DNA of 64,000 nt from Ruminococcus flavefaciens (GCA_023663905.1 JAMPGO010000001.1:109840-173839), one strand, 5' to 3'. Counted from the stretch's first letter, positions 26,575 through 34,894 are shown. Made by a program: numbers and translations. Notes: generated by a model from the sequence alone, not told the origin.

Positions 26575-27390
26575 ATGTTCGGCTCACTTTTCGGGGATAT
26601 AATCGGCTCATACTATGAACTTCACTGCACAAAGGACTACGATTTTCCGTTCGCCCGTGAAAGCACATTCACAGACGACAGCGTTATGACTTGTGCGGTA
26701 TGCCGAGCGATTTTGCTTAACGGCAACGGTACAAGGCATATCAGACAGCGTGCAAAGGAATATGCGGTGCAGTACAAGCAGTTTTACTCATATTTTCCTC
26801 ACGCAGGCTATGGGAATATGTTCACGGAATGGGCAAGGAATCCCCGTAATATGCGCAAAGTACGAAGCTACGGCAACGGCGGAGCAATGCGGGCAGTCCC
26901 GATAGGCTATGCCTGTGAAACGCTTGAAGAGGTACTTTTTCAGGCGAAAGCGAGCTGTCTCTGTACGCACAACAGCCGTGAAGCAATACACGGCGCACAG
27001 GCGGTGGCGAGTGCTGTGTGGCTGGCAGGTCAGGGCGAAACGAAATCGGGTATCAGGAAATTTATAAGCCGTAAATTCAGATACAACCTTGATTTCACGC
27101 TCAAAAGCCTGCGACCGCACTATGTATTCGACAGCAGTACAGCCTACAGCGTACCGCCGTCCATAGTATCGTTTCTAGAATCGGACGACTATGAAAGTGC
27201 GGTAAGAAATGCAGTATCGCTGGGCGGAGACGCAGACACAATGGCGTGCATAGCAGGCGGAATTGCGGAAGCCTATTATAAAAGTATACCAAAACATATC
27301 GAGAGATTCTGCTACAGCCGACTTGACTGCACGCTCAAGACCACAGCACACAAGTTCTGCAAAAAATACGGCATAGACAGTTTCAGATAA
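26575..27390 (+). CDS. ADP-ribosylglycohydrolase family protein
   Basis: 271 residues with the family metal-binding signatures FGDIIGSYYE, FTDDSVMT and GGDADTMACIAGGIA, the last two giving the Asp ligands of the two Mg ions. Removes ADP-ribose from modified proteins, nucleic acids or small molecules (DraG/ARH type). It starts directly at the stop of the FNT channel, so the pair is translationally coupled. The target is unknown; coupling to a transporter suggests regulation by reversible ADP-ribosylation, but no transferase gene is visible here. Confidence 0.9.
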   Translation: MFGSLFGDIIGSYYELHCTKDYDFPFARESTFTDDSVMTCAVCRAILLNGNGTRHIRQRAKEYAVQYKQFYSYFPHAGYGNMFTEWARNPRNMRKVRSYGNGGAMRAVPIGYACETLEEVLFQAKASCLCTHNSREAIHGAQAVASAVWLAGQGETKSGIRKFISRKFRYNLDFTLKSLRPHYVFDSSTAYSVPPSIVSFLESDDYESAVRNAVSLGGDADTMACIAGGIAEAYYKSIPKHIERFCYSRLDCTLKTTAHKFCKKYGIDSFR

Positions 27391-27407
27391 AATCAGGAGG
27401 TTAGATA

Positions 27408-27851
27408 TTGGATTTCAAGCTGATAACATCAGAAAGTGATGAATGGACCAATGCAATTGAATTTGCAGATACCTGTTCGTGGAGAGCAGGAAAATTTCTC
27501 GCAGACAGAATGCGCAGGAACTGTTTCAGTGACTGGGAAAGAGTAATAATCGCAAAAGAGCAGAATAACATCGCCGGATATTGCACAGTTGCCAAAACGG
27601 ACTGTATTCCGGAACTTCCATACACACCATATATATGCTTTATATTTGTTAGTGAAGAGTATCGTGGTAACAGGCTAAGTGAGAAGATGATAATTTTTGC
27701 AACATCATATCTGAAAAATCTTGGATTTGATAAAGTCTATCTGGTCAGCGACCATATAAATCTATATGAAAAATATGGATTTGAAGTAATAGACAGACAG
27801 CCTTCTCCGTGGGGAGAAGAAGAAAAAATTTATATGCAGTCATTAAATTGA
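27408..27851 (+). CDS. GNAT-family N-acetyltransferase
   Basis: 147 residues with a TTG start after AGGAGG. The acetyl-CoA-binding region is visible as FIFVSEEYRGNRLSEKMI (Q/RxxGxG/A-like loop) and the C-terminal YEKYGFEVIDR segment is typical of GNAT enzymes. Substrate unknown. It is the third gene of the FNT/ADP-ribosylglycohydrolase unit and is followed by a terminator. Confidence 0.88.
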   Translation: MDFKLITSESDEWTNAIEFADTCSWRAGKFLADRMRRNCFSDWERVIIAKEQNNIAGYCTVAKTDCIPELPYTPYICFIFVSEEYRGNRLSEKMIIFATSYLKNLGFDKVYLVSDHINLYEKYGFEVIDRQPSPWGEEEKIYMQSLN

Positions 27852-27854
27852 CAA

Positions 27855-27880
27855 AAGCCCTCGGAATAATCTGAGGGCTT
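27855..27880 (+). terminator. Terminator after the GNAT gene
   Basis: AAGCCCTC / GAGGGCTT hairpin followed by CTTAC; the T run is short. Confidence 0.65.
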
Positions 27881-27891
27881 CTTACATATAC

Positions 27892-27931
27892 AAAACAGGC
27901 ACTTTCCCGAATCCGAGAAAATGCCTGTTTT
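27892..27931 (-). terminator. Terminator of tRNA-Thr
   Basis: AAAACAGGCA / TGCCTGTTTT stem 12 bp downstream of the tRNA on the minus strand. Confidence 0.75.
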
Positions 27932-27943
27932 ACGTTATTTTTA

Positions 27944-28019
27944 TGGAGCTTGTGACGGGACTCGAACCTGCGACCTGCTCATTACGAATGAGCTGCACTA
28001 CCAACTGTGCTACACAAGC
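27944..28019 (-). tRNA. tRNA-Thr (anticodon CGU)
   Basis: 76 nt including an encoded CCA. Acceptor GCTTGTG/CACAAGC, D-arm with TAGCACAGTTGGTAGTGC, anticodon stem GCTCA/TGAGC with loop TTCGTAA, and T-loop GGTTCGAGTCC. Anticodon CGT (complement at 27984-27986) reads ACG. Confidence 0.96.
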
Positions 28020-28164
28020 ATATATCAGCGCAAAAAAACCATAAAGATATTGACAAACATCAATAAAAATGGTATAATTATTGTATCACATAAAAACAGA
28101 TTTGTCAAGAGCTAATTTTCATCCGACAGGCTTAAAATCAGGTATTTTTTGAAAAAGCACTGTT

Positions 28165-28223
28165 GAAAACCTGTTAGTTTAGGGCAAAAAAGCTGTTGAA
28201 ACACGGTGGAAAACCTGTTGAAA
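28165..28223 (+). repeat. 59 bp exact direct repeat, copy 1
   Basis: Identical to 28442-28500. Contains TGTTGAAAC, GGTGGAAAA and CTGTTGAAA motifs and the unique string TTAGTTTAGGGCAAAAAAGC. Confidence 0.95.
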
Positions 28224-28441
28224 CTATGTGAAAAACTTTGTTGAAAACTTTCTGCGCACTTTTGAAGTTTCACCAAATGCGATGCAGAGCCCTCGAATTT
28301 TTCGAAGGCAAAAATGTTGAAAATTTTGTGGAAAACTCTGTTGAAAATTTTGTGGAAAAACTGTTGAAATGTGTTGAAAAACTCATTCAAATCCCAGTAA
28401 TACGTTACTCTTAAAATTGGGGTTTCAACAATGCCTATGTG

Positions 28442-28500
28442 GAAAACCTGTTAGTTTAGGGCAAAAAAGCTGTTGAAACACGGTGGAAAACCTGTTGAAA
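28442..28500 (+). repeat. 59 bp exact direct repeat, copy 2
   Basis: Identical to 28165-28223, offset 277 bp; indicates duplication inside the array. Confidence 0.95.
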
Positions 28501-28868
28501 AGTGTTGAAAGTTTACTTAACTAATTCACAAATGTTGCACCAATCAGTGTGCAGACTCTCTTAATTTTTCCGACCTCAAATTGTTGAAAACTCTGTGGAA
28601 AATTTTGTTGAAAACAGCCTGAAAAATTAACAGAAAGTTCATAAACTCGCCATTAATAATTTTTTAACGTCATATTAACCAAATGTAACTTTGTAAACAT
28701 ATTTATCTTCAATTTCAGCGCATTTCATACAATTTCCGTCAGCTATCCGAAACTTATGTTCTTGTTTTTGCATTAACAAATTTTACAAATCATAAAATCA
28801 CTGACTGCGAGGATAATAAATCATATTGCAGTTAATGCAATAACTCAAAATGTGAATGGAATGATAAT

Positions 28869-29216
28869 ATGAAAAAATCTTTAACTATACTTCCTCTCTG
28901 CATTCTGGCGGCGACATTATGCACAGCCTGCGGAGATAAAGGGAACAATAGTTCTGATTCAGGCTCATACTACGAGGACCACGACTACGGCTATGGCAAT
29001 TCCGACCGTGATACCAATGATAGCCGTGACAATCGTGATGACAGGGACGGCAACGATATTTCCGACGACTTTTCCGACGTAGGAGAGGGCATAAGGGATA
29101 CGGTTGACGACGTTGTAGACGAGGTCGAGGATGCAGGCGAGGGCATTGTAAGCGGTGCGGAGTCGGCAATGGACGATATGACAGGCAGTGACAGAACAAC
29201 TCAGACGGCAGAATAG
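28869..29216 (+). CDS. Small acidic lipoprotein
   Basis: 115 residues. The signal peptide ends in a lipobox, LCTAC, so Cys20 should be lipidated. The mature part is almost entirely Asp, Gly, Ser and Asn with two low-complexity stretches (DRDTNDSRDNRDDRDGND and later VDDVVDEVEDAGEG) and no recognisable domain. Probably a disordered surface or membrane-outer-face protein. No strong Shine-Dalgarno is visible; TGGAATG lies 6 bp upstream. Confidence 0.75.
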   Translation: MKKSLTILPLCILAATLCTACGDKGNNSSDSGSYYEDHDYGYGNSDRDTNDSRDNRDDRDGNDISDDFSDVGEGIRDTVDDVVDEVEDAGEGIVSGAESAMDDMTGSDRTTQTAE

Positions 29217-29224
29217 CAAAAAAA

Positions 29225-29249
29225 CCCTGCTTTCATTCAGAAAGCAGGG
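29225..29249 (-). terminator. Terminator of the dipeptidase gene
   Basis: CCCTGCTTTC / GAAAGCAGGG with a T run on the minus strand; it also lies just after the lipoprotein stop on the plus strand. Confidence 0.85.
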
Positions 29250-29292
29250 AGCTACTTATATGTTCGATTGTTCACTTGTTCATATGTTTTTA

Positions 29293-30546
29293 CTATCCGC
29301 AGATTTCGATTATCGCTTCAGCCATAATTTCGGCATTTTTCAACAGACTTTCCTCCGTAATAAACTCGCCACAGCCGTGGATATTGCAGTTCTCGCCGGG
29401 AAAAGCAGGACCGAAAGCCACACCGCCGACAACATCGTGTACATAAGTACCACCGCCGATAGTAATGCAGTAGCCCTTATCCCCGGTAACTTTTTCGTAC
29501 ACACGAAGCAGAGCCTGTACAAAACTGCTGTTTTCGTCAGTATAATGCGGTTCAGAGCCGTCGCAGGAATCGATTTCAAAGCCGATTTCCGTAAGTTTTC
29601 CGCAGATAATTCCGCCGATTTCGGACTTCGTCCTGTCCATAGGAAATCTTATATCGATACCGCCCTTAAGCCGACCGCACTCCGTGTTAATCAGAGAAAG
29701 AACGCAGGTAATGTCAGGAATATCGCCGAAAATGGATTTTCCGTTGCATTCGCCGTGCGGAAATAGCCGTGCCAGACCGTTAAGAAGCTTATTATGAGTA
29801 CCGCTATGAGCAAGGCAGTCCGTAATAGCATTCTCGCCCATTTCGGGAGTAGAAGCGTGAGCGGATTTTCCGCTGTAAAGCTCACAGCACCTGTCGCCGT
29901 CAGCGATAGAACAATGCTGAGGGACAGCATTGATAACCTCACCGCCGTTAATTGACCAACCGCTGTATTCGGCGGAAAAATAGACTCTGAGCATACCTTT
30001 TTCGCCGTTGATTACAGGATATTCGCCGTCGGGAGTAAAAACCATAGGCGGAAGATTTCTTTTTGTGCGGTAATAAGCGAGGTCGGCAGACCCGTTTTCC
30101 TCATTCGTGCCGAAGATAAGGCGAACGCTCTTTTTCAGGGGAATACCGAGTTCCTTGACAGCCCTGAGAGCGAACAGAGAAGCAACCGCAGGACCTTTGT
30201 CATCGCTTGTGCCACGACCAATAAGCCTGCCGTTCTCACGTTTCAGAACGAAAGGGTCATTTTCCCAGCCGTTGCCTTCGGGAACAACATCGAGGTGAGA
30301 GAGTATACCAAGAACAGGTTCACCCTCGCCGAAATCGGCAGAACCTGCAAACCAGTCGATATTTTCGGTACTGAAGCCGAACTCAGAACATTTTTCCAGC
30401 ATTTTCTCGAGAGCCTTTGCAGGTTTTTTGCCGAACGGAAACTGTCCGTTTGGTTCATTCTGCACGCTTCTCACGGCAACAAGCTCCGCAAGGAAGCTGA
30501 ACATTTCTTCCTTATGGGATTCAAGATATTCTGTTATTCTGCTCAA
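29293..30546 (-). CDS. M20-family dipeptidase (PepV/Sapep type)
   Basis: 417 residues with a TTG start behind GGTGAT. Metal-site motifs of the M20 family: LSHLDVVPEGNGW (His/Asp) and GRGTSDDKGP (bridging Asp), then NEENGSADL (catalytic Glu and metal Glu) and a C-terminal HGCGEF (last His ligand). Cytoplasmic; hydrolyses dipeptides with a broad N-terminal preference in characterised relatives. Single gene with its own terminator. Confidence 0.92.
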   Translation of the reverse strand: MSRITEYLESHKEEMFSFLAELVAVRSVQNEPNGQFPFGKKPAKALEKMLEKCSEFGFSTENIDWFAGSADFGEGEPVLGILSHLDVVPEGNGWENDPFVLKRENGRLIGRGTSDDKGPAVASLFALRAVKELGIPLKKSVRLIFGTNEENGSADLAYYRTKRNLPPMVFTPDGEYPVINGEKGMLRVYFSAEYSGWSINGGEVINAVPQHCSIADGDRCCELYSGKSAHASTPEMGENAITDCLAHSGTHNKLLNGLARLFPHGECNGKSIFGDIPDITCVLSLINTECGRLKGGIDIRFPMDRTKSEIGGIICGKLTEIGFEIDSCDGSEPHYTDENSSFVQALLRVYEKVTGDKGYCITIGGGTYVHDVVGGVAFGPAFPGENCNIHGCGEFITEESLLKNAEIMAEAIIEICG

Positions 30547-30623
30547 AAGAAATCACCACGCATAAAAATCACGCAGGGCAGACAGGCTGATAACAAGCAG
30601 TCCCGTAACTTACCGCCGAATCG

Positions 30624-30655
30624 CAGCCGGAGCTAAAGCCCCGGGCTGATTTTTT
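30624..30655 (+). terminator. Orphan terminator-like hairpin
   Basis: CAGCCGG-GC TAAA GC-CCGGGCTG followed by TTTTTT, oriented on the plus strand although both neighbouring genes are on the minus strand. Confidence 0.5.
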
Positions 30656-30737
30656 GATTTGAATAAAAGGATGTTATCATTTAATGGCGATAAAAGGACA
30701 CATCTGCCCCGCATATATTCAGTTAATCACAGACCAA

Positions 30738-31868
30738 TCAGTTGATGATAGTCTTTTCAGTCTCCTTGTCGAAGAGGTGGATTCTGTTCGGGTCGATAGC
30801 AATCTTAATCTGGTCGCCGATTCTTGCAGTTGAACGAGGGCTTACTCTGGCAGTAAGGCTGTTGCCCTGGCAAGTGAGGTACAGATAAACTTCAGCGCCC
30901 ATCATTTCAGTAAGCTCAACGTTAGCGTCGATAACGCCTGTTGTAGCATTTGAGAGGTACATTTCCTCATCGTGAATGCTCTCGGGACGGATACCGAGGA
31001 TAACTTCGCTGTTTACATAGCGAGCGAGTTCGTCATTAACCTTTGACTCGGGAACGATAATCTCGTACTTTTGACCGCCTCTTTCAGTTCCGCCGAATTC
31101 AACGATATACTGACCGTAATCCTGACGGAGAACAGCGTCGATGAAGTTCATCTGCGGAGAACCGAGGAATCCTGCAACGAACTTGTTAACGGGCTGTTCG
31201 TAAAGCTTCTGAGGAGTATCAACCTGCTGAATCCAGCCGTCCTTCATACAAACGATTCTGTCGCCCATTGTCATAGCCTCAGTCTGGTCGTGGGTTACGT
31301 AGATGAATGTAGTACCGAGTCTCTTATGAATCTTGGAGATTTCGGTTCTCATCTGCGCACGGAGCTTAGCGTCGAGGTTTGAGAGAGGCTCGTCGAGAAG
31401 GAATACCTTAGGTGAACGAACGATACAACGACCGAGCGCAACACGCTGACACTGACCGCCTGACATAGCTCTCGGCTTTCTGTCGAGAAGATGAGCGAGG
31501 TCAAGAATCTTAGCAGCTTCATTAACCTTTCTCTCGATTTCGTCCTTAGGCACTTTACGGAGCTTAAGTCCGAAAGCCATATTCTCGAAAACGGTCATAT
31601 GCGGATAAAGAGCATAGTTCTGGAAAACCATCGCAATGTCTCTGTCCTTAGGTGCAATATCGTTTACAAGGCGGTCGCCGATATAAAGCTCGCCCTCTGA
31701 AATTTCCTCAAGACCGGCAATCATACGAAGCGTTGTGGATTTACCACAGCCTGACGGTCCTACCAAAACTATAAATTCCTTGTCTCTGATTTCTAAGTTA
31801 ACATCGTGAACAGCGTGGAAGCCGCCGGGATATTTTTTCTGAATATTTTTGAGTGTTAAGCCTGCCAT
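30738..31868 (-). CDS. Sugar ABC transporter ATPase (MsmK/UgpC type)
   Basis: 376 residues. Walker A GPSGCGKST, Q-loop, signature MSGGQCQR, Walker B VFLLDEP, D-loop SNLDAKLR and H-loop THD, followed by the C-terminal OB-fold regulatory domain (about 240-376) of the CUT1 ATPases. The signature has Cys where LSGGQRQR is usual. No permease or binding protein is adjacent, fitting a shared ATPase that energises several oligosaccharide importers, as MsmX does. The ATG follows GGAGG. Confidence 0.92.
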   Translation of the reverse strand: MAGLTLKNIQKKYPGGFHAVHDVNLEIRDKEFIVLVGPSGCGKSTTLRMIAGLEEISEGELYIGDRLVNDIAPKDRDIAMVFQNYALYPHMTVFENMAFGLKLRKVPKDEIERKVNEAAKILDLAHLLDRKPRAMSGGQCQRVALGRCIVRSPKVFLLDEPLSNLDAKLRAQMRTEISKIHKRLGTTFIYVTHDQTEAMTMGDRIVCMKDGWIQQVDTPQKLYEQPVNKFVAGFLGSPQMNFIDAVLRQDYGQYIVEFGGTERGGQKYEIIVPESKVNDELARYVNSEVILGIRPESIHDEEMYLSNATTGVIDANVELTEMMGAEVYLYLTCQGNSLTARVSPRSTARIGDQIKIAIDPNRIHLFDKETEKTIIN

Positions 31869-31932
31869 TTATTCTTGTCCTCCAGTACAAAATTTCTTGC
31901 TGATATGTGAACGCAGTATCAGCTATAATAAT

Positions 31933-31961
31933 ATAATAACATTTTTTTTAAAATATTTCAA
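31933..31961 (-). promoter_or_regulatory. Likely promoter of the ABC ATPase gene
   Basis: TTGAAA (31956-31961), 17 bp spacer, TATTAT (31933-31938), minus strand. Confidence 0.6.
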
Positions 31962-31985
31962 GATGCTAAATTGCCAAAGTTGACT

Positions 31986-32765
31986 TTATTTGTTTATTGG
32001 AATTGCCGAAAATTCGCTAAAAAAATTATCGCAGAAACGGTCAAAATCGAGGGGTCTGAACAAGTTTTCAACATCTTTGTGCAATAATTCCATACACTCT
32101 CCGAATCTCAGTTTTTCGGGAAGAACAAGACCGCCGACTGAAATTCTCATCAACTTTTCAACACGGTTTTCAACACTGGCGAACATCCTCTTGACCTGAT
32201 GATATTTTCCCTCGTGCAGTTCTACAAATGCCATATTATCGCAGTTTCCGATGCTTCTTACCCTCGCAGGAAGGCACTTCTCTCCGTCTCCGAGGACTAT
32301 CCCTCTCCAGAATAAGTCAACATATTTACTTTGGAAGGATTCAGCAAGTTTCACAATATAAATTTTGGGTATATGATTCTTCGGCGACAGAATCCTGTGT
32401 GCAAGCTCGCCGTCGTTCGTGATAAGAAGCGCCCCGACAGAATCCTTGTCAAGCCGTCCGGCAGGGAAAAGACCCTTCGCCCTCATCTCCTGCGGAACAA
32501 GCTCCAGAACGCTTGGACCGTCGCTGTCGTCAGTCGAGCTTACATAACCCTCGGGCTTATTCATCAGGATATAGCGCAGAACATCATTCCTGACCCTTTC
32601 GCCTGCAACGCATACGCAAGCCTCATCGGGATTGATTTTGCAGTCGGATTTCCGCACAGCCCTGCCGTCAACCGTAATCTTGCCCTGCCCTGCGAGTTCC
32701 TTAATCCGAGAGCGTGAAAACTCCGTTCTGTCGGAAATAAATTTGTCCAGTCTGATTTGTGGCAT
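31986..32765 (-). CDS. RsuA/RluF-family rRNA pseudouridine synthase
   Basis: 259 residues from MPQIRLDKF, whose binding site GGAGGA overlaps an upstream in-frame ATG that is therefore rejected. An S4 RNA-binding domain (1-55) precedes the catalytic domain, with PAGRLDKDSVGALLITNDG holding the catalytic Asp and HQVKRMF near the end. Isomerises a uridine in 16S or 23S rRNA; the subfamily (RsuA position 516 or RluF) is not certain. Confidence 0.92.
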   Translation of the reverse strand: MPQIRLDKFISDRTEFSRSRIKELAGQGKITVDGRAVRKSDCKINPDEACVCVAGERVRNDVLRYILMNKPEGYVSSTDDSDGPSVLELVPQEMRAKGLFPAGRLDKDSVGALLITNDGELAHRILSPKNHIPKIYIVKLAESFQSKYVDLFWRGIVLGDGEKCLPARVRSIGNCDNMAFVELHEGKYHQVKRMFASVENRVEKLMRISVGGLVLPEKLRFGECMELLHKDVENLFRPLDFDRFCDNFFSEFSAIPINK

Positions 32766-32871
32766 ATTGTCCTCCATAGGATTTTTATTTTCATCCGGAA
32801 ATTATCTGCATATTTCTCGAACCGTGATGAATAATAATTATCAGTCATTAATTGTCAAGGAGTGATTAACT

Positions 32872-33294
32872 ATGTCAAAAAAATTCGTCATCACAGCCAT
32901 ATCTGTGGCACTGATTCTCTGCGCCGTCATCATCATCTTCCCCGATAACAGAGATACGGAGAACACCGCAGGAAATGCCGTCACGGACGCTTCCGACGAA
33001 GCGCACAGAACCGCCTATTTCGAGTCGCACGGCTGGGAGGTTGAAGAAATCTCGGTAAAAAGCGTAACAATCCCGACGGATTTTTCCGAAGCCTACGAAG
33101 AATACGCAGTAATGCAGGATAAGCAGGGACTTCCTCTGCGTGAATATGCGGGACGTGAAGCGAGCGTATACACATACGACGTAATGAACTACAGCCCCGA
33201 CAACCGTAAAATGCACGCCGAGCTTCTTGTGTGCGACGATACGGCAATAGCCTCCATAGTATACGGCAACGGCGGAAAACTTCCCGTAAGCTGA
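32872..33294 (+). CDS. Membrane-anchored or exported DUF4830-like protein
   Basis: 140 residues with an N-terminal hydrophobic segment (residues 5-22) that is a signal anchor or signal peptide. The body (AYFESHGWEVEEISVKSVTI, then a tyrosine-rich segment and LVCDDTAIASIVY) resembles the small DUF4830 family of Firmicutes; this match is from memory and moderate. Function unknown. GGAGTG precedes the ATG. It converges on the isomerase-like gene, 2 bp apart. Confidence 0.7.
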   Translation: MSKKFVITAISVALILCAVIIIFPDNRDTENTAGNAVTDASDEAHRTAYFESHGWEVEEISVKSVTIPTDFSEAYEEYAVMQDKQGLPLREYAGREASVYTYDVMNYSPDNRKMHAELLVCDDTAIASIVYGNGGKLPVS

Positions 33295-33296
33295 TT

Positions 33297-34079
33297 TTAC
33301 TTGACAGAGCGAATCATCCTGTCGAGGATAACATAGCTGTGAACGAGTTCGCTTATACCGCTGAAACTGCTCCTGTAAAGCTCAACAATCACGTTTGCTT
33401 CGGGATTATACCCGTTAAGCCTTTCAAGGAACTGCCTGAATCTGAAATTCCCTTTGCCGATAAGCAGACAGTCGCCCATTTCGCCCGAATCGCTTATATG
33501 AACGTGAACAGTCTTTTTTCCTGCGGATTCGAGAAAAGCGAACGGAGATTCGCCCGACCGCACCGCCTGTTTTGTATCAAGCACAAAGGCAAATTCATCG
33601 CCGAGCATACCTGATATATCGTGAATGAACGCAGACGAAGCACTCTGACAGCGTGAAACGTTCTCAACAGCAACAGTAATGCCGAACTCTTTTCCTAGCC
33701 TGAACAGCCTTGAATAGCGTTCGCAGTAGAAGTCCTTGCCTCTGTCAGCCTTACCGCCGTGAAACACAAAGACCTCTGCCCCGACAATATTCATAAACTG
33801 AAAATAGCTCTTGTAATACTCAAGTGAATCCGTCAGCCTTCTCTCATAATCGGAGAAGAGCATAAGCGGTTCAATCTCGCTTGTAAACGGGTGAACGGAA
33901 ACGCACTGCACATCGAACCTGCACATCATATCCTTAAGACCGAGGGCATAACCTCTCCTCAGCTCAGAATTGGTATTCACAAAGATTTCGGTACACTGCA
34001 CACCGCTGACAGCGAGCCTGTAAAGGCTGTCTTCAAGAAGTTCGGGATAAAGACACGCTGTTGAAACTCCGGCTCTCAA
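33297..34079 (-). CDS. Sugar phosphate isomerase/epimerase-like TIM-barrel protein
   Basis: 260 residues from a TTG behind AGGTGAG (MRAGVSTACLYPE). Features of the xylose-isomerase/AP-endonuclease-2 fold: VSVHPFTSE, VFVFHGGKADR, VAVENVSRC (metal Glu), VLDTKQA (metal Asp), VHVHISD and VELYR. Likely a metal-dependent isomerase, epimerase or nuclease-like enzyme; the substrate cannot be assigned. Own promoter. Confidence 0.85.
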   Translation of the reverse strand: MRAGVSTACLYPELLEDSLYRLAVSGVQCTEIFVNTNSELRRGYALGLKDMMCRFDVQCVSVHPFTSEIEPLMLFSDYERRLTDSLEYYKSYFQFMNIVGAEVFVFHGGKADRGKDFYCERYSRLFRLGKEFGITVAVENVSRCQSASSAFIHDISGMLGDEFAFVLDTKQAVRSGESPFAFLESAGKKTVHVHISDSGEMGDCLLIGKGNFRFRQFLERLNGYNPEANVIVELYRSSFSGISELVHSYVILDRMIRSVK

Positions 34080-34109
34080 AATACTCACCTGCCTTGTTAT
34101 TATAAATAT

Positions 34110-34139
34110 ATTATAGCACATATAATAACCGCTTGTCAA
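34110..34139 (-). promoter_or_regulatory. Promoter of the isomerase-like gene
   Basis: TTGACA (34134-34139), 18 bp spacer, TATAAT (34110-34115) with extended TGTGC, minus strand. Confidence 0.8.
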
Positions 34140-34153
34140 TTGCAGATTGAAAA

Positions 34154-34804
34154 TTATTCCTGCGCTTTTCTACTGATAGCCTCTTTGCATTTTATGAAAG
34201 CTTCTTTACCCACTTTGCATTTACTGCTGTATGATATGCTCAGATTTGAACATTCATAAAAAGCCCTTTCACCAATTTCTGTAATAGTATCATCAAGATA
34301 CAGCTTCACAAGACTTGTATTGTTAAAAAATGCCCAGCCTCCGATTTCCGTGAGACCATCTGGCAATTTAATTCTTTTCAGTCTTGTGCATTGTTCAAAA
34401 GTACCTTGAGCAATTTTAGTAATTTCCTTCGGAATGCTGATTTTTTCAATACTTGTATGAAATAATGCATATCTTCCCAATTTTTCAAGAGAATCAGGCA
34501 AAGTAATTTCTCCAAGACTTGGACAATAATAAAAAGCATTGTCATCTATTATCTTCAGCATTTTGGGTAAAACGACTTTTTTCAAATTTTTACAATTTCT
34601 GAAAGCCTCATTGCCTATTCTCGTCACGCTGTCGGGCATATGCACCTCGGTAATCTCATCATTACCTCTGAAAGCCCAGTCTTTGATTTCCTTAACGCCG
34701 TCGGGAATATTAACCGCACCGCCGTCGCCGTAATAATCGCAGAGAACGCCGTTTCTTATATCGAAATCGTCCTCATTGTAAGTTCTTGTGGCACTGTTGT
34801 CCAT
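34154..34804 (-). CDS. Intracellular BspA-type leucine-rich repeat protein
   Basis: 216 residues, without signal peptide. Six or so LRR_5 repeats of about 23 residues run from residue 30, each with the pattern xxAFxxCxxLxxIxLPxxLxxI. Probably a binding scaffold; such proteins are abundant in ruminococci. The start may be the ATG (34804) or a TTG two codons earlier; AAGGAG is 10 or 4 bp away respectively. Confidence 0.8.
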   Translation of the reverse strand: MDNSATRTYNEDDFDIRNGVLCDYYGDGGAVNIPDGVKEIKDWAFRGNDEITEVHMPDSVTRIGNEAFRNCKNLKKVVLPKMLKIIDDNAFYYCPSLGEITLPDSLEKLGRYALFHTSIEKISIPKEITKIAQGTFEQCTRLKRIKLPDGLTEIGGWAFFNNTSLVKLYLDDTITEIGERAFYECSNLSISYSSKCKVGKEAFIKCKEAISRKAQE

Positions 34805-34894
34805 AAACAATCAACTCCTTAATTTTTTAAAATAATAAATATAACAATCACCGATTCCGCTGAAAAAGCATACAATACAGCGGAGGTGAAGCCC

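Larger units (their letters stand above)
28161..28614 (+). repeat. Remote array of DnaA-box-like repeats
   Basis: Gene-free block (28020-28868). About 17 copies of TGTTGAAA or TGTGGAAA on the plus strand, plus one inverted copy (28422-28430) and two GGTGGAAAA. Starts include 28315, 28327, 28339, 28351, 28362, 28372 and 28582, 28594, 28606, so spacing is 10-12 bp. The complement TTTTCAACA/TTTTCCACA resembles the DnaA box TTATCCACA. The same motif fills the dnaA-dnaN gap. Bases 28615-28868 are AT-rich with no gene. Confidence 0.8.

Noticed and set aside
27921-28115. Short plus-strand frame across the tRNA
   Set aside because: Overlaps tRNA-Thr in antisense; no ribosome binding site.
28112-28390. 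Open frame rich in Phe and Gln on the minus strand across the remote repeat array
   Set aside because: It is the translation of the box-like repeats themselves; no ribosome binding site and no codon pattern of a gene.
28161-28614. CRISPR array
   Set aside because: Units are 8-9 bp with 10-12 bp period, no constant spacer length and no cas genes.
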